Source: Yoonia sediminilitoris
GTDB taxonomy: Bacteria > Pseudomonadota > Alphaproteobacteria > Rhodobacterales > Rhodobacteraceae
Direction: 5' to 3'
Assembly: GCF_003058085.1 (NCBI RefSeq)
Contig: NZ_QBUD01000004.1
Span: 218,835 to 282,834 of the forward strand
DNA length: 64,000 nucleotides
The notes beneath the pieces were generated by a model. That model saw only the letters and a list, made by a program, of their open reading frames with translations, did no database searches and had not been told where the DNA came from. The position numbers and the translations under genes are program-made. Within the stretch, counting starts at the first letter, position 1; each line of letters opens with the position of its first letter. Shown here piece after piece: positions 24,529 to 33,909 of this stretch.

Positions 24529-25935
24529 ATGCCGCTCACCGCGCCAGATCGGCTTTTTCCGCCGGAACAGAAACAAAAAGACCTCGCGCGTGCGCTGTAC
24601 CGGTCGGTTGCCGATCTTCCGATCATCAGTCCGCACGGGCATTGTGACCCACGCTGGTTTGCCGAAGATCGCAGGTTTCCGAACCCCTCTGACTTGTTCG
24701 TCGTGCCCGATCATTATGTGTTTCGGATGCTGGTCAGTCAGGGCGTGCGCATGGCTGATCTTGGCATTCCGCGTCTGGACGAGGGGCCGTCGGAAACCGA
24801 CCCGCGCAAGGTTTGGGCCCGCTTTGCGCAGAATTACCACCTGTTTCGCGGCACCCCGTCCGCATTGTGGCTGGACCATTCCTTTGAACATGTTTTCGGG
24901 ATTGATCAGGTCCTGTCGGCGGACACGGCCACAGCAATCTATGACCAGATAGAGGCAAAACTGGCCGATGATGCCTTTCGCCCCCGCGCCTTGTTTGAAC
25001 GGTTTGGCATTGAATTGCTGGCCACAACCGAAGGGGCGTTGGATGATCTGGCGTGGCACCGGCAAATCCGTGAAAGTGGATGGTCTGGCCGTGTTGTCAC
25101 GACCTACCGGCCCGATGCCGTTGTTGACCCCGACTTTGAAGGGTTTGCCGCGAACGTCGCGGCCCTTGGTGCCCTGACGGACGAAGATACCCAAAGTTGG
25201 ACCGGCTATCTTGCCGCCCATCGCAAGCGCCGCGCGTTCTTCAAATCCTTCGGTGCAACGGCAAGCGATCACGGCCACCCCAGCGCGCATACTGAAAACC
25301 TGTCGCACGCCGATGCAGCAGCACTGTTTGCCAAGGTTTTGTCAGGCGATTTCACAACAATCGAGGCAGAGGCATTTCGCGGCCAGATGCTATTGGAAAT
25401 GGCAAGAATGAGCCTTGATGACGGGTTGACCATGCAAATACATGCAGGGTCACGGCGCAACCACGCGGCACCCGTCTTTGCAAAGTTCGGGCGGGACATG
25501 GGCTTTGATATCCCCGGCCCCACCGATTACGTTGTTGCGCTCAAACCGCTGCTGGATGCCGTGGGGATGGAGCCCGATCTGAAGATCATCCTGTTTACGC
25601 TGGATGAAACGGCCTATAGCCGCGAGCTGGCACCACTGGCCGGGGCCTATCCAGCGCTAAGGCTTGGCCCGCCCTGGTGGTTTTTCGACAGTTACGAGGG
25701 GATCAAGCGGTTCCGCGAAACGACGACCGAAACCTGCGGCTTCTATAACACCGCCGGGTTCAACGATGACACGCGGGCGTTCTGCTCAATCCCGGCGCGC
25801 CATGACGTGTCCCGCCGCGCGGACAGCGCCTATCTTGCTACGCTGGTGACCACAGGCCGCCTCCGCGAGGCCGAGGCCTTTGAGATAGCCCCCGACCTTG
25901 CCTACGGGCTTGCCAAAACAGCCTATAACCTTTGA
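24529..25935 (+). CDS. uxaC: Uronate isomerase (glucuronate/galacturonate isomerase)
   Basis: A 468-residue amidohydrolase-fold isomerase, the usual UxaC length. SPHGHCDPRWF near residue 34 has the first metal ligands H-x-H, and the family-specific FFKSFGATASDHGH (about 238-251) and GLTMQIHAGSRRN (about 299-311) regions are present, with PPWWFFDSYEG near 380. It converts D-glucuronate to D-fructuronate and D-galacturonate to D-tagaturonate. First gene of a four-gene cluster; 15 bp to kduI. Confidence 0.93.
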   Translation: MPLTAPDRLFPPEQKQKDLARALYRSVADLPIISPHGHCDPRWFAEDRRFPNPSDLFVVPDHYVFRMLVSQGVRMADLGIPRLDEGPSETDPRKVWARFAQNYHLFRGTPSALWLDHSFEHVFGIDQVLSADTATAIYDQIEAKLADDAFRPRALFERFGIELLATTEGALDDLAWHRQIRESGWSGRVVTTYRPDAVVDPDFEGFAANVAALGALTDEDTQSWTGYLAAHRKRRAFFKSFGATASDHGHPSAHTENLSHADAAALFAKVLSGDFTTIEAEAFRGQMLLEMARMSLDDGLTMQIHAGSRRNHAAPVFAKFGRDMGFDIPGPTDYVVALKPLLDAVGMEPDLKIILFTLDETAYSRELAPLAGAYPALRLGPPWWFFDSYEGIKRFRETTTETCGFYNTAGFNDDTRAFCSIPARHDVSRRADSAYLATLVTTGRLREAEAFEIAPDLAYGLAKTAYNL

Positions 25936-25950
25936 AACGAGAGAGCCTTG

Positions 25951-26772
25951 ATGACAAACACCCAAACCCGATATGCGATTGATCCCGAGGCAGCAAAGAG
26001 CTTTGATACCGACAAGCTGCGCGAACATTTTCATGTAGGTGATCTATTCAAGCCGGATGAAATCCGGCTGGTCTATTCGCATTATGACCGCTTGATCCTT
26101 GGCTCTGCTGTGCCCCAAAGCAGGCCTCTCACGCTGGACCATGTGCCTGAAACTGGAACGGCAACCTTTTTGGAGCGCCGCGAGATGGCGATCCTGAACC
26201 TGGGTGAGACAGGCAAAGTGTCGGTGGGTGGCGAGGATTACGGCATTGCACGGGGCGAGGTTTTGTACATCGGCATGGGGGCGGGTCCGGTGACGATGGA
26301 AGGCGGGCGGTTCTATCTGCTCTCCGCCCCGGCCCATCGCACCTGCCCCACAACGCTGATCAGACTGTCTGATGCACGCCGCGTCGAAATGGGCGCGCGT
26401 GAAACTGCGAACGAACGCGTCATTATCCAGTTTCTGCACCCCGAAGTCTGCGAAAGCTGCCAGCTTTTGATGGGCTATACCCAGTTTGCCCCCGGCTCCA
26501 TCTGGAACACCATGCCCGCGCACACGCACGACCGCCGGATGGAGGCTTATCTCTACTTTGATGTGCCACAGGATCAGCGTGTCTTTCACTTCATGGGCCA
26601 ACCCGATGAAACCCGTCATATCGTCATGGCGAATGAAGAGGCGGTGATTTCCCCGCCATGGTCTATCCACTGCGGGGCGGGCACCGCGTCCTATACGTTC
26701 TGCTGGGCAATGGCAGGCGACAATATTGATTTCACGGATATGGACATGGTGTCGATGGAGACCCTGCGATGA
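25951..26772 (+). CDS. kduI: 5-dehydro-4-deoxy-D-glucuronate isomerase
   Basis: A 273-residue cupin enzyme of the KduI family, which isomerises 4-deoxy-5-keto-uronate, released from unsaturated uronates (pectin, glucuronan, ulvan or similar), to 2,5-diketo-3-deoxygluconate. The metal site pattern NTMPAHTHDRRMEAYLYF (about 189-206) holds two histidines and the glutamate. ATG 25951 follows GAGAG; an adjacent TTG in frame is less likely. It overlaps kduD by ATGA. Confidence 0.92.
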   Translation: MTNTQTRYAIDPEAAKSFDTDKLREHFHVGDLFKPDEIRLVYSHYDRLILGSAVPQSRPLTLDHVPETGTATFLERREMAILNLGETGKVSVGGEDYGIARGEVLYIGMGAGPVTMEGGRFYLLSAPAHRTCPTTLIRLSDARRVEMGARETANERVIIQFLHPEVCESCQLLMGYTQFAPGSIWNTMPAHTHDRRMEAYLYFDVPQDQRVFHFMGQPDETRHIVMANEEAVISPPWSIHCGAGTASYTFCWAMAGDNIDFTDMDMVSMETLR

Positions 26773-27503
26773 GAGATCCGTTTCGGCTGGACGGCAAACG
26801 CGCTCTTGTAACGGGGGCCAATACGGGCATTGGGCAGGCGATTGCTATCGGTCTTGCCCAAGCGGGCGCCCATGTGATCGCTGCCGGTCGGTCGTCGTGT
26901 GATGAAACCGTCGCAATGATGGGCGGGGGTGAGGCGCTGATGCTGGAGCTTGCCGACCCTGCTGCGGCAGCGGCGGTTGTTGCAGAACATAAGACGCTCG
27001 ATATCCTTGTGAACAACGCTGGGATCATTCGCCGTGAAGACAGCGTAGATTATAGCGAGGCTGACTGGGATGACGTGATGGATGTAAACCTCAAGGCGGT
27101 TTTTATGCTGTCCCAGAGTTTCGCCAAATCCGCGATGGCACGCGGGGCGGGCGGGCGGATTGTGAACATCGCCTCGCTGCTCAGCTTTCAAGGGGGCATC
27201 CGCGTGCCTGCCTATACCGCGACCAAACATGGGGTGGCGGGGCTGACCAAGGCGCTGGCCAACGAATGGGCGCGTAACGGGATCAACGTGAATGCGGTAG
27301 CCCCCGGCTATATCGCTACCAACAACACCACGGCCCTGCGCGAGGACCCAAAGCGCAGCGCGGAAATCCTGTCGCGGATTCCTGCGGGCCGCTGGGGTGA
27401 TCCGGCCGATATCGCGGGTGCCGTGACGTTTCTATGCGGCGCTGCGTCAGGATATGTGACGGGGGCTGTTCTGAACGTCGACGGGGGCTGGCTTGCCCGA
27501 TAG
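26769..27503 (+). CDS. kduD: 2-dehydro-3-deoxy-D-gluconate 5-dehydrogenase (SDR)
   Basis: A 244-residue short-chain dehydrogenase. The cofactor motif is TGANTGIGQA (about 15-24), NNAG near 79, catalytic Ser near IASLLS and the YTATKHG Tyr-x3-Lys near 148. Adjacent to kduI, it should reduce 2,5-diketo-3-deoxygluconate to 2-keto-3-deoxygluconate (KDG). KDG kinase and aldolase genes are not in this window. Confidence 0.9.
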   Translation: MRDPFRLDGKRALVTGANTGIGQAIAIGLAQAGAHVIAAGRSSCDETVAMMGGGEALMLELADPAAAAAVVAEHKTLDILVNNAGIIRREDSVDYSEADWDDVMDVNLKAVFMLSQSFAKSAMARGAGGRIVNIASLLSFQGGIRVPAYTATKHGVAGLTKALANEWARNGINVNAVAPGYIATNNTTALREDPKRSAEILSRIPAGRWGDPADIAGAVTFLCGAASGYVTGAVLNVDGGWLAR

Positions 27504-28932
27504 TCCAAGGCTGCAACGCAAGGGCCCAAAGCCCCGGGCAGGGATCGTTCATCTGGGACCAGGTGCCTTTTTTCGGGCGTTCAATGCGGTTTACACCGAT
27601 CAGGCGATGGCGGCGGCGGGTGGCGATTGGGGGATTATCGCGGTCAGCCTGCGCAGCCCGACCGCGCGGGCCCAACTGCTGCCGCAGGACGGCGTCTATA
27701 CCACTGTCACCGCGTCAGAGACCGCACCCGATAGCGCGATCATCGGGTCGATCGTGGACGTCATGGCAGCACAAACCGACACCGATCGCACGGCGATTAT
27801 CGACGCCATGGCTGATCCTGCGATCAAGATCATTTCGCTGACCATTACCGAAAAAGGCTATGGGCATGATCCTGCGACTGGCGGAATCGACCGGCAGCAT
27901 CCTGACATTGCGGCAGATCTGGAAAACCCGAACCGGCCTGCGTCAGCGGTTGGCTTAATCGTTGCTGCCCTGCAAGTGCGGCAGAAGACCGGTGCCGGGC
28001 CTGTCACCTTGCTCAGCTGTGATAACCTGCCTGCGAACGGGGCTGTGCTTCGGTCCGTCGTACTGGACTATGCGCGCGCAGTGAACAGCCCAGATCTGGC
28101 AGACTGGATCGCGGCGCATGTCACTTTTCCCGCCACGATGGTCGACCGCATTACCCCTGCCACAACGGCCGCTGACATTGCGCAACTGGCCGAAACCGCT
28201 GGTTATTACGACCCGGGCTGCGTGATGCATGAAGCGTTTCGGCAGTGGGTGATCGAAGATGATTTTGCATGCGGCCGCCCGGCATGGGATCAGGTGGGCG
28301 CACAATTGGTGGCGTCAGTGGAACCTTTCGAGATGATGAAGCTGCGCTGCCTGAACGGGACCCATTCAACGCTCGCTTATCTTGGGTATCTTGCCGGGTT
28401 TGAAACGATTGCGGATTGTGTTGCCGATGCGGATTTTGCGGCACTTTGCGAACGGCTATGGGCGGATGAAATCACGCCCGTTGTTCCGCAGCCCGACGGG
28501 GAGGACCTGAATAGCTATTGCGCGGCACTGATGAACCGCTACCGCGATCCGGCGATCCGTCATCGGACATGGCAAATTGCGATGGATGGCAGCCAAAAGC
28601 TGCCGCAGCGCATACTGGGGACAATCGCAGACAACCTAGCCGCAGGGCGGGTGCCTGCTGGTCTGTGCATGGCCGTGGCGGGATGGATGAAATATGTCGG
28701 CGGCGTCGATGAGAATGGTGCCGCGATTGACGTGCGCGACCCGATGGCGGGCGTGCTGAAACAAACCAGCGACGCGGCGTCCGACAAGGTTGCGGCGCTT
28801 TTGGGGATTGAAGAGGTCTTTGGCAAGGCGCTTCCCAAACACGTGGGTTTCTGCGCGGCGGTGGCCCAAGCCTATGACAAGCTTGACAGCTTGGGCGCTC
28901 ATGGCGCTGTGCGGGATTATCTGCGGTCGTGA
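27493..28932 (+). CDS. uxuB: Fructuronate reductase (mannitol dehydrogenase family)
   Basis: A 479-residue long-chain polyol dehydrogenase, the UxuB length. It begins with the family motif IVHLGPGAFFRAF; FPATMVDRITPAT and the KLRCLNGTHSTLAYLGYL region (catalytic lysine and asparagine) are conserved. It reduces D-fructuronate to D-mannonate. Translation starts at a TTG overlapping the end of kduD by 11 bp, with GGGGG upstream; no better start is present. Together with uxaC it covers the first steps of glucuronate use; a mannonate dehydratase is not encoded nearby. Confidence 0.88.
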   Translation: MPDSPRLQRKGPKPRAGIVHLGPGAFFRAFNAVYTDQAMAAAGGDWGIIAVSLRSPTARAQLLPQDGVYTTVTASETAPDSAIIGSIVDVMAAQTDTDRTAIIDAMADPAIKIISLTITEKGYGHDPATGGIDRQHPDIAADLENPNRPASAVGLIVAALQVRQKTGAGPVTLLSCDNLPANGAVLRSVVLDYARAVNSPDLADWIAAHVTFPATMVDRITPATTAADIAQLAETAGYYDPGCVMHEAFRQWVIEDDFACGRPAWDQVGAQLVASVEPFEMMKLRCLNGTHSTLAYLGYLAGFETIADCVADADFAALCERLWADEITPVVPQPDGEDLNSYCAALMNRYRDPAIRHRTWQIAMDGSQKLPQRILGTIADNLAAGRVPAGLCMAVAGWMKYVGGVDENGAAIDVRDPMAGVLKQTSDAASDKVAALLGIEEVFGKALPKHVGFCAAVAQAYDKLDSLGAHGAVRDYLRS

Positions 28933-28950
28933 CCCTTTGGGATGGCGATG

Positions 28951-29355
28951 CTATTGCGGCTGTGCCTGAATGGACTCAAGGAAGGTGACAAGATCAATGA
29001 TCGGCTGACTGGTCATGATCAGAATCCCTTCTTCGCCACGCATGGCCACCCCTTTTCCTTCGAAAAAGCCGCCGAACACGGGCATCGGGCTCCCGTGCGA
29101 CAACAGCGTGTCGCGCCCATCCACCTTGGCGATGATCCCTGATATGGGGAAGGTTCCGCCCGCCTTGGTTGTCAGTTGGGTCAGGTCCGTGGGCTGGATC
29201 AGCAGCACCGATGCCATCGGACCCTGCCCACGCGCGTCAAGCCCGTGGCAAGTCGCGCAATGGGTTTCATAAAGTACGCGCCCGACTGCGGCATCCTGTG
29301 CAAAGGCTGTCGTCGCAGAGACCAGAAGGCTCAGTGTAATTGCCAGACGTTTCAT
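28951..29355 (-). CDS. Small periplasmic c-type cytochrome
   Basis: A 134-residue secreted protein with a signal peptide (about 1-19, ending AFAQ) and one heme site CATCHG (about residues 33-38); a distal methionine ligand is plausible in SHGSPMPVFGG. Only one class I heme domain is present. An FNR-like site at 29434-29447 lies 79 bp upstream. It is convergent with uxuB and downstream of the exporter genes. Electron partner unknown. Confidence 0.85.
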   Translation of the reverse strand: MKRLAITLSLLVSATTAFAQDAAVGRVLYETHCATCHGLDARGQGPMASVLLIQPTDLTQLTTKAGGTFPISGIIAKVDGRDTLLSHGSPMPVFGGFFEGKGVAMRGEEGILIMTSQPIIDLVTFLESIQAQPQ

Positions 29356-29433
29356 GGCTGTCCTTTCCTGTGTTGATCAGCGGGGCGCGTGCCCTGAGTG
29401 ATATCAGCCTAGTTTGGCTGACGAGGCCCCGCC

Positions 29434-29447
29434 ATGATCTAGATCAG
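29434..29447. promoter_or_regulatory. FNR/CRP-like palindrome upstream of the cytochrome c gene
   Basis: ATGATCTAGATCAG matches 8 of 10 defined FNR positions, with a perfect 12-bp inner palindrome TGATCTAGATCA. It lies in the gap between the adaptor gene and the cytochrome gene, 79 bp from the latter. Confidence 0.45.
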
Positions 29448-29457
29448 ACAATGCGCG

Positions 29458-30672
29458 TTAGTTCAGAGCCGTCCTTTCGATGATCGTTGCACCTGATTGA
29501 AGTTGGTCATTGGGGTGGGTGACCACCCTGTCCCCTGCTGACAGGCCATCAATGACTTCTGCAAACTGTCTGTTCTGGCGCCCGATGCTGATTGTCTGCT
29601 CACGCGCAGTTCCCGCTTCGGCCACAAAGACCGTCCAGGCGTCGTTACGTTTGAAAATGGCGCTCAGCGGAACTTGCAACACATCTTCCTTTCGCCATTC
29701 CGTGATCCGGAGGAAAACCGCAAAACCGTCACCCAGACTGGCGCGATCCTGCGGCGGGCTGGTGATGTCAAAGATGGCATCAAGGCGCTGTTCCTCGATC
29801 CCCAGCGCCGAGATTTTCGTCTGTGCGGCGGGCGCGATGCTGGTCAGAACTGCCGACAGAGGCGCAGGACCGCCCCAGCGATCCACGACCGCAGTGGCCC
29901 CCTTTTGCAAACGGACCGCATCGGTTGAAAGCAGGTCAGCGACAATTTCCAGATTTGCAGGATCGCCGATTTTCAGCAGCGGGGCACCCGTGACCACGGG
30001 CCGTTCGCTGGTGTCTGCCACTGACAGAACAACACCGTCGGCAGGGGCCTTGATCTCAAGACAGCAGACTGCGGTACTCTCTTCGGTATCTGCCGGGGTT
30101 TGCAGCATGGTTCTGGTCCGTGCCAGCGTGCTTTCGGCCATATCGACACGGGCATTGGCGGCCTCAACAGTAGCGTTGGCCACGGCAAGTCGCTGTGCGG
30201 CGTCTTCCAGACGGGTCAGCGAAGCAACCTCGCGGCGCACAAGGGTTTGGGTGCGTTCAAACTGTGATTTGGCCAGATCCTGATCGTCAATCGCGCGGGC
30301 AAGGTCGGCTTGGGCGACATGCAATGCCGCTTCGGCCTCTTGTACCGATGCTTGCGCTTGCAACAGGCTGCGACTGTCCAGCAATCCCGGCGTGACCGGA
30401 CGGACGGCAGCAACCAGCGTTTCGCCCGCCGCAACCGGATCACCCACCTTCACAGGCGACCGCAGAGCGGTGCCCGTGATTGGGCTGGCCACATCGTAAA
30501 TGTCCTTGATCCGGGTAACGCCGTCTGCATTGATCGTCACCACAAGCGGGCTGCGGGTGACGGTATGCAGGTCCACCGGGACAGGATCGGTCCGGAATGT
30601 GACATAGGCCAGCCCGACCACAAGGGCCGCACCCATAGCTGTCAGCCCAATTGTGCGCGGTTTCCACGTCAT
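29458..30672 (-). CDS. Periplasmic adaptor (HlyD/MacA-like) of an export system
   Basis: A 404-residue adaptor. An N-terminal membrane anchor (about residues 8-28) leads to a lipoyl-like half (YDVASPITGTALRSPVKVG), a helical hairpin (about 110-200, with repeated ADLARAIDDQDLAKSQFERT) and beta-barrel domains ending near RVVTHPND. It lies 3 bp after an FtsX-type permease and in the same operon as a LolD/MacB-like ATPase, so the three probably form a MacAB-like exporter. Substrate unknown. Confidence 0.82.
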   Translation of the reverse strand: MTWKPRTIGLTAMGAALVVGLAYVTFRTDPVPVDLHTVTRSPLVVTINADGVTRIKDIYDVASPITGTALRSPVKVGDPVAAGETLVAAVRPVTPGLLDSRSLLQAQASVQEAEAALHVAQADLARAIDDQDLAKSQFERTQTLVRREVASLTRLEDAAQRLAVANATVEAANARVDMAESTLARTRTMLQTPADTEESTAVCCLEIKAPADGVVLSVADTSERPVVTGAPLLKIGDPANLEIVADLLSTDAVRLQKGATAVVDRWGGPAPLSAVLTSIAPAAQTKISALGIEEQRLDAIFDITSPPQDRASLGDGFAVFLRITEWRKEDVLQVPLSAIFKRNDAWTVFVAEAGTAREQTISIGRQNRQFAEVIDGLSAGDRVVTHPNDQLQSGATIIERTALN

Positions 30673-30675
30673 CGC

Positions 30676-33039
30676 CTACTCCCTTACCTTCATTACTGAA
30701 ACGAGATCTTGCCTATCCAGCCTGCGCCGCACCAGCATGACAGAACCGAAGCTAGCCAGCAGCACCACCAGACTTGCCTTGGCAAAAATCGCCGGGCGCA
30801 GGACCACGGGCATATTGTACAGGTCGCTGGAAAAGCCCGTCGCCATCGCGGTGGCAATCTGCGCCCCGATCAGCCAGCCAAGCGGTTGTGCCAACAGGGC
30901 CAGCAACATGGTTTCACCGATCAAAATATACGATACTTCGGCACGGGTGAACCCAAGGATGCGCAGGCTTGCCAGTTCCCGCGCGCGTTCCGACAACAGG
31001 ATGCGCGCCCCGTTATAGGTCACACCAATGGTGATCAGTAGCGCAATGACGAGATAGACGGTGTTCATCAAGCCAATGGTTTGCTCGATTGTTTCAGAAA
31101 ACGACCTGCGCGAATCCGTCATCATCACAACACCGACCAGATTGGGAATATCTTTCAGCGCCGCGTGCATTTGGGGCACCTGGCTGTCGTCCAGCGATAC
31201 ATTCACCACCGACACGCGCGTCGACTGGCGCAGCAGCACGTTCACATCATCCAGATCCATAAAGGCACCAAGCCCGAAATACTGCTCGATAATGCCTGTG
31301 ACGCGCAATTCGTGGCTTTCCTGCCGCCCACCAAGGAACTTGGCCGTCACACTGTCACCGACCCCCACGTGCAGGTCCGCGGCCAGCCTGCGCGACAGGA
31401 CAACCCCGCCGGGGGGTGCGTTGATCTGTTGGCCATCCATGCCGATGACACGGCTGAGGTCTGTATCAGGCTGGCGCGCCTCGATCATTGTGCGCTTTTC
31501 ATGAAAACCGTTGCGTAGGATAACGGAATGAAACTGCTGCCCTTCTGCTTGCAGGACAGCCGGTAGATCGGCGGCCGTATCAACCACGCCAAGCGGCATA
31601 TCGTGGGAAAGCACCAGCATCGCGTCCTGACGGTTGGTATCGTAAAAGGCGCTATCGACGATCTTGTCCAATGCGTCATTGAAAAACGAGGGCGCGACCA
31701 CGGTCGAAACGGCAAGTGCCAACCCCAGTATGGTCAGCGCACTGCGCACTGGCCAGCGCAACAGGCTGCGAAGGATCATGATGGTTGGTTGGCTTAACCG
31801 CATCGCCACCATTGCCCGGTCAATCACGGACCGTTTGAATTGGGCAGGTGCAGGGGGCTGCATCGCGATAGCGGGGGCCAGACGGGCCGATTTGATCACC
31901 GCCTGTGTTGCACCCAGCGACGTGGTCACAAGTGCCGCCAGCCCCGATGCAGCATAGACCCATGGCGACATCGTGAAAATCAGGAAAGGAAAGTCGAAAT
32001 AGAGTGCATATTCCAGTGCCAATTCACGGGCCAGCCAGCTGCCAACCAGCCATCCGATTGCGACCCCAAGCACTGCAATCATCGCCGCCAGCATCAGATA
32101 ATGTAAACAGATCTCAAGGTTGGAGTATCCCACGGCCTTGAGCAGACCAATCTGGCTGCGTTGCAACGCAATGATCCGTCCCATGACCATGCTGACCAGA
32201 AAGGCCGATATACCAAAGAAAATTGGCGGCAGGATCGACGCCATGATGCGCAATTGGTTTATTTCGGCATCAATGAAACCGTCAGAAGGATGCAGCGCCC
32301 GACCGTAAGCGCCCAGACCACCGTAGGGGTCCAGCAGACGGTCAACCGCATCAATGACATTTGCGGTCTGCGCACCTGCGGTGACCTGCAAGGTGACATC
32401 GTTGAAGGCTCCGGCCATATCAAAGGCTGCGTCCACCGCGCGTTCTGGCATCCAGATGATGCCAAAGGTGGCATTGTTTGGCATGATCGCGCCGGGGCCG
32501 ATGGTATAGATGAATTCAGGAGACTGGACGGTGCCTGTGATGGTCAGTTCCCGCTTTTGACCGTTTAAATTGGCATAGAAGCTATCGCCGGGGCGAAACC
32601 CATTGGCGATTGCGAAATTGGCATTCACCAGCACTTCGCTGGTGGATTCAGGGTCGGGATAGCGCCCGCTCTTCAGGATCGGCACATTCAAGAGCGGCGG
32701 ACCGTCACTGGGCAAAGACAGAATGCGCCCGGTCACGCTGACGGCGACGCCGGGCAAATCAAGCACGGTTTCACCCACAGTGCGGGTTTCCACGGCCCAA
32801 ACGCCCTCAATCGCGGCCAGTTCGGCGATCAGCCGGTCAGGGGCGCGACGCACGGCGCTGAACACATCGGCAAAGCGGTTGCGTTCATAATATGTGCTGC
32901 GGGTGTCGCTGAGCGCCTTATACATGCCCATCCCGGTAAGAAGGATTGCGACGCCACATGCCAAGACGAGCGCAATCGCCAAGGCTTGCTTCCACAAGTG
33001 GATGAAATCGCGCAGAAATTTTCGATCAAGTGCAGGCAT
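30676..33039 (-). CDS. FtsX-type ABC permease with two FtsX domains
   Basis: A 787-residue membrane protein. After a first helix (about 15-37) comes a large periplasmic domain, then three helices of one FtsX domain (about 270-400), another helix-periplasmic unit, and a second FtsX domain (about 660-780: LVIALLITIGVTYNGARILL). This two-FtsX design is that of the AdeT/BceB-like or YbbP group rather than single-unit MacB. A GTG-ATG pair makes the start ambiguous; ATG 33039 gives a one-base overlap (TGATG) with the ATPase gene. Confidence 0.85.
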   Translation of the reverse strand: MPALDRKFLRDFIHLWKQALAIALVLACGVAILLTGMGMYKALSDTRSTYYERNRFADVFSAVRRAPDRLIAELAAIEGVWAVETRTVGETVLDLPGVAVSVTGRILSLPSDGPPLLNVPILKSGRYPDPESTSEVLVNANFAIANGFRPGDSFYANLNGQKRELTITGTVQSPEFIYTIGPGAIMPNNATFGIIWMPERAVDAAFDMAGAFNDVTLQVTAGAQTANVIDAVDRLLDPYGGLGAYGRALHPSDGFIDAEINQLRIMASILPPIFFGISAFLVSMVMGRIIALQRSQIGLLKAVGYSNLEICLHYLMLAAMIAVLGVAIGWLVGSWLARELALEYALYFDFPFLIFTMSPWVYAASGLAALVTTSLGATQAVIKSARLAPAIAMQPPAPAQFKRSVIDRAMVAMRLSQPTIMILRSLLRWPVRSALTILGLALAVSTVVAPSFFNDALDKIVDSAFYDTNRQDAMLVLSHDMPLGVVDTAADLPAVLQAEGQQFHSVILRNGFHEKRTMIEARQPDTDLSRVIGMDGQQINAPPGGVVLSRRLAADLHVGVGDSVTAKFLGGRQESHELRVTGIIEQYFGLGAFMDLDDVNVLLRQSTRVSVVNVSLDDSQVPQMHAALKDIPNLVGVVMMTDSRRSFSETIEQTIGLMNTVYLVIALLITIGVTYNGARILLSERARELASLRILGFTRAEVSYILIGETMLLALLAQPLGWLIGAQIATAMATGFSSDLYNMPVVLRPAIFAKASLVVLLASFGSVMLVRRRLDRQDLVSVMKVRE

Positions 33040-33746
33040 CACCAGACAATCTCTGATGGGGCAAGCTGCGTTTCATTGATCTTCACGTCGCTGATCTTGC
33101 CATCCTGGAACTGGATCACCCGATGCGCCATGCGCTGGATATCGGCGTTATGGGTGATGATGACGGTGGTGGTGCCAAACCTTTCGTTGATATCCTTGAG
33201 AACCTCAAGAACCTGCACGCCTGTTGTGCTGTCCAATGCTCCAGTGGGTTCGTCGCATAGCAGAATCTCGGGCCGTTTTGCGATGGCACGGGCGATAGCC
33301 ACGCGCTGTTGTTCGCCGCCTGACATCTCGGACGGGAAGTGGTCCATACGCTCGCCAAGACCGACCAGCGATAAAGCTTGCTCTGCGGGCATCGGATCAG
33401 GGGACACGTCAGTGACAAGCTGCACATTTTCGCGGGCAGTCAGGCTGGGCACCAGATTATAGAACTGGAAAACGAAACCCACGTGGTCGCGGCGATATTG
33501 GGTCAGGCCACGGTCGGACATATGGGTCAGTTCGGTGTCGCGAAACCAGACACGGCCTTCAGTCGCATGGTCAAGACCGCCAAGAATATTCAGCAGGGTT
33601 GACTTGCCGCTACCAGAGGGGCCCAGCAAGACCGTCAGTTCGCCCGCAAAAAGTTCCAGATCGACGCCGTCCAGCGCAAAGACCTTCACCACCCCGGTTT
33701 GATAGACCTTGGTAACGCCTTCAGTGCGAAAAACGGTCTCTGGCAC
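33039..33746 (-). CDS. ABC ATPase of the MacB/LolD export type
   Basis: A 235-residue ATPase: Walker [11 protein letters not shown] (about 42-51), Q-loop [13 protein letters not shown], signature [14 protein letters not shown], Walker [14 protein letters not shown] and the [13 protein letters not shown] region. These are typical of the MacB/LolD/FtsE group. A GTG at 33744-33746 with AGAAAGG 8 bp upstream gives the expected N-terminus ([17 protein letters not shown]); a longer reading adds residues without similarity. First gene of a three-gene export operon. Confidence 0.88.
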   Translation of the reverse strand: MPETVFRTEGVTKVYQTGVVKVFALDGVDLELFAGELTVLLGPSGSGKSTLLNILGGLDHATEGRVWFRDTELTHMSDRGLTQYRRDHVGFVFQFYNLVPSLTARENVQLVTDVSPDPMPAEQALSLVGLGERMDHFPSEMSGGEQQRVAIARAIAKRPEILLCDEPTGALDSTTGVQVLEVLKDINERFGTTTVIITHNADIQRMAHRVIQFQDGKISDVKINETQLAPSEIVW

Positions 33747-33909
33747 GCATGAAACCTTTCTGTCTGATCCGGCACTGCCGCACACAGCACCGCTTCCGGT
33801 TGATCCTAGCGGAGCCGATACGCAAAGCAAGACAGACAAATGTGAGCTGCGATAAGGGACTATCTTGCTGGCCGAAAAAGCATCTGCGCGCCCTTTGCGC
33901 AGATGCAGA

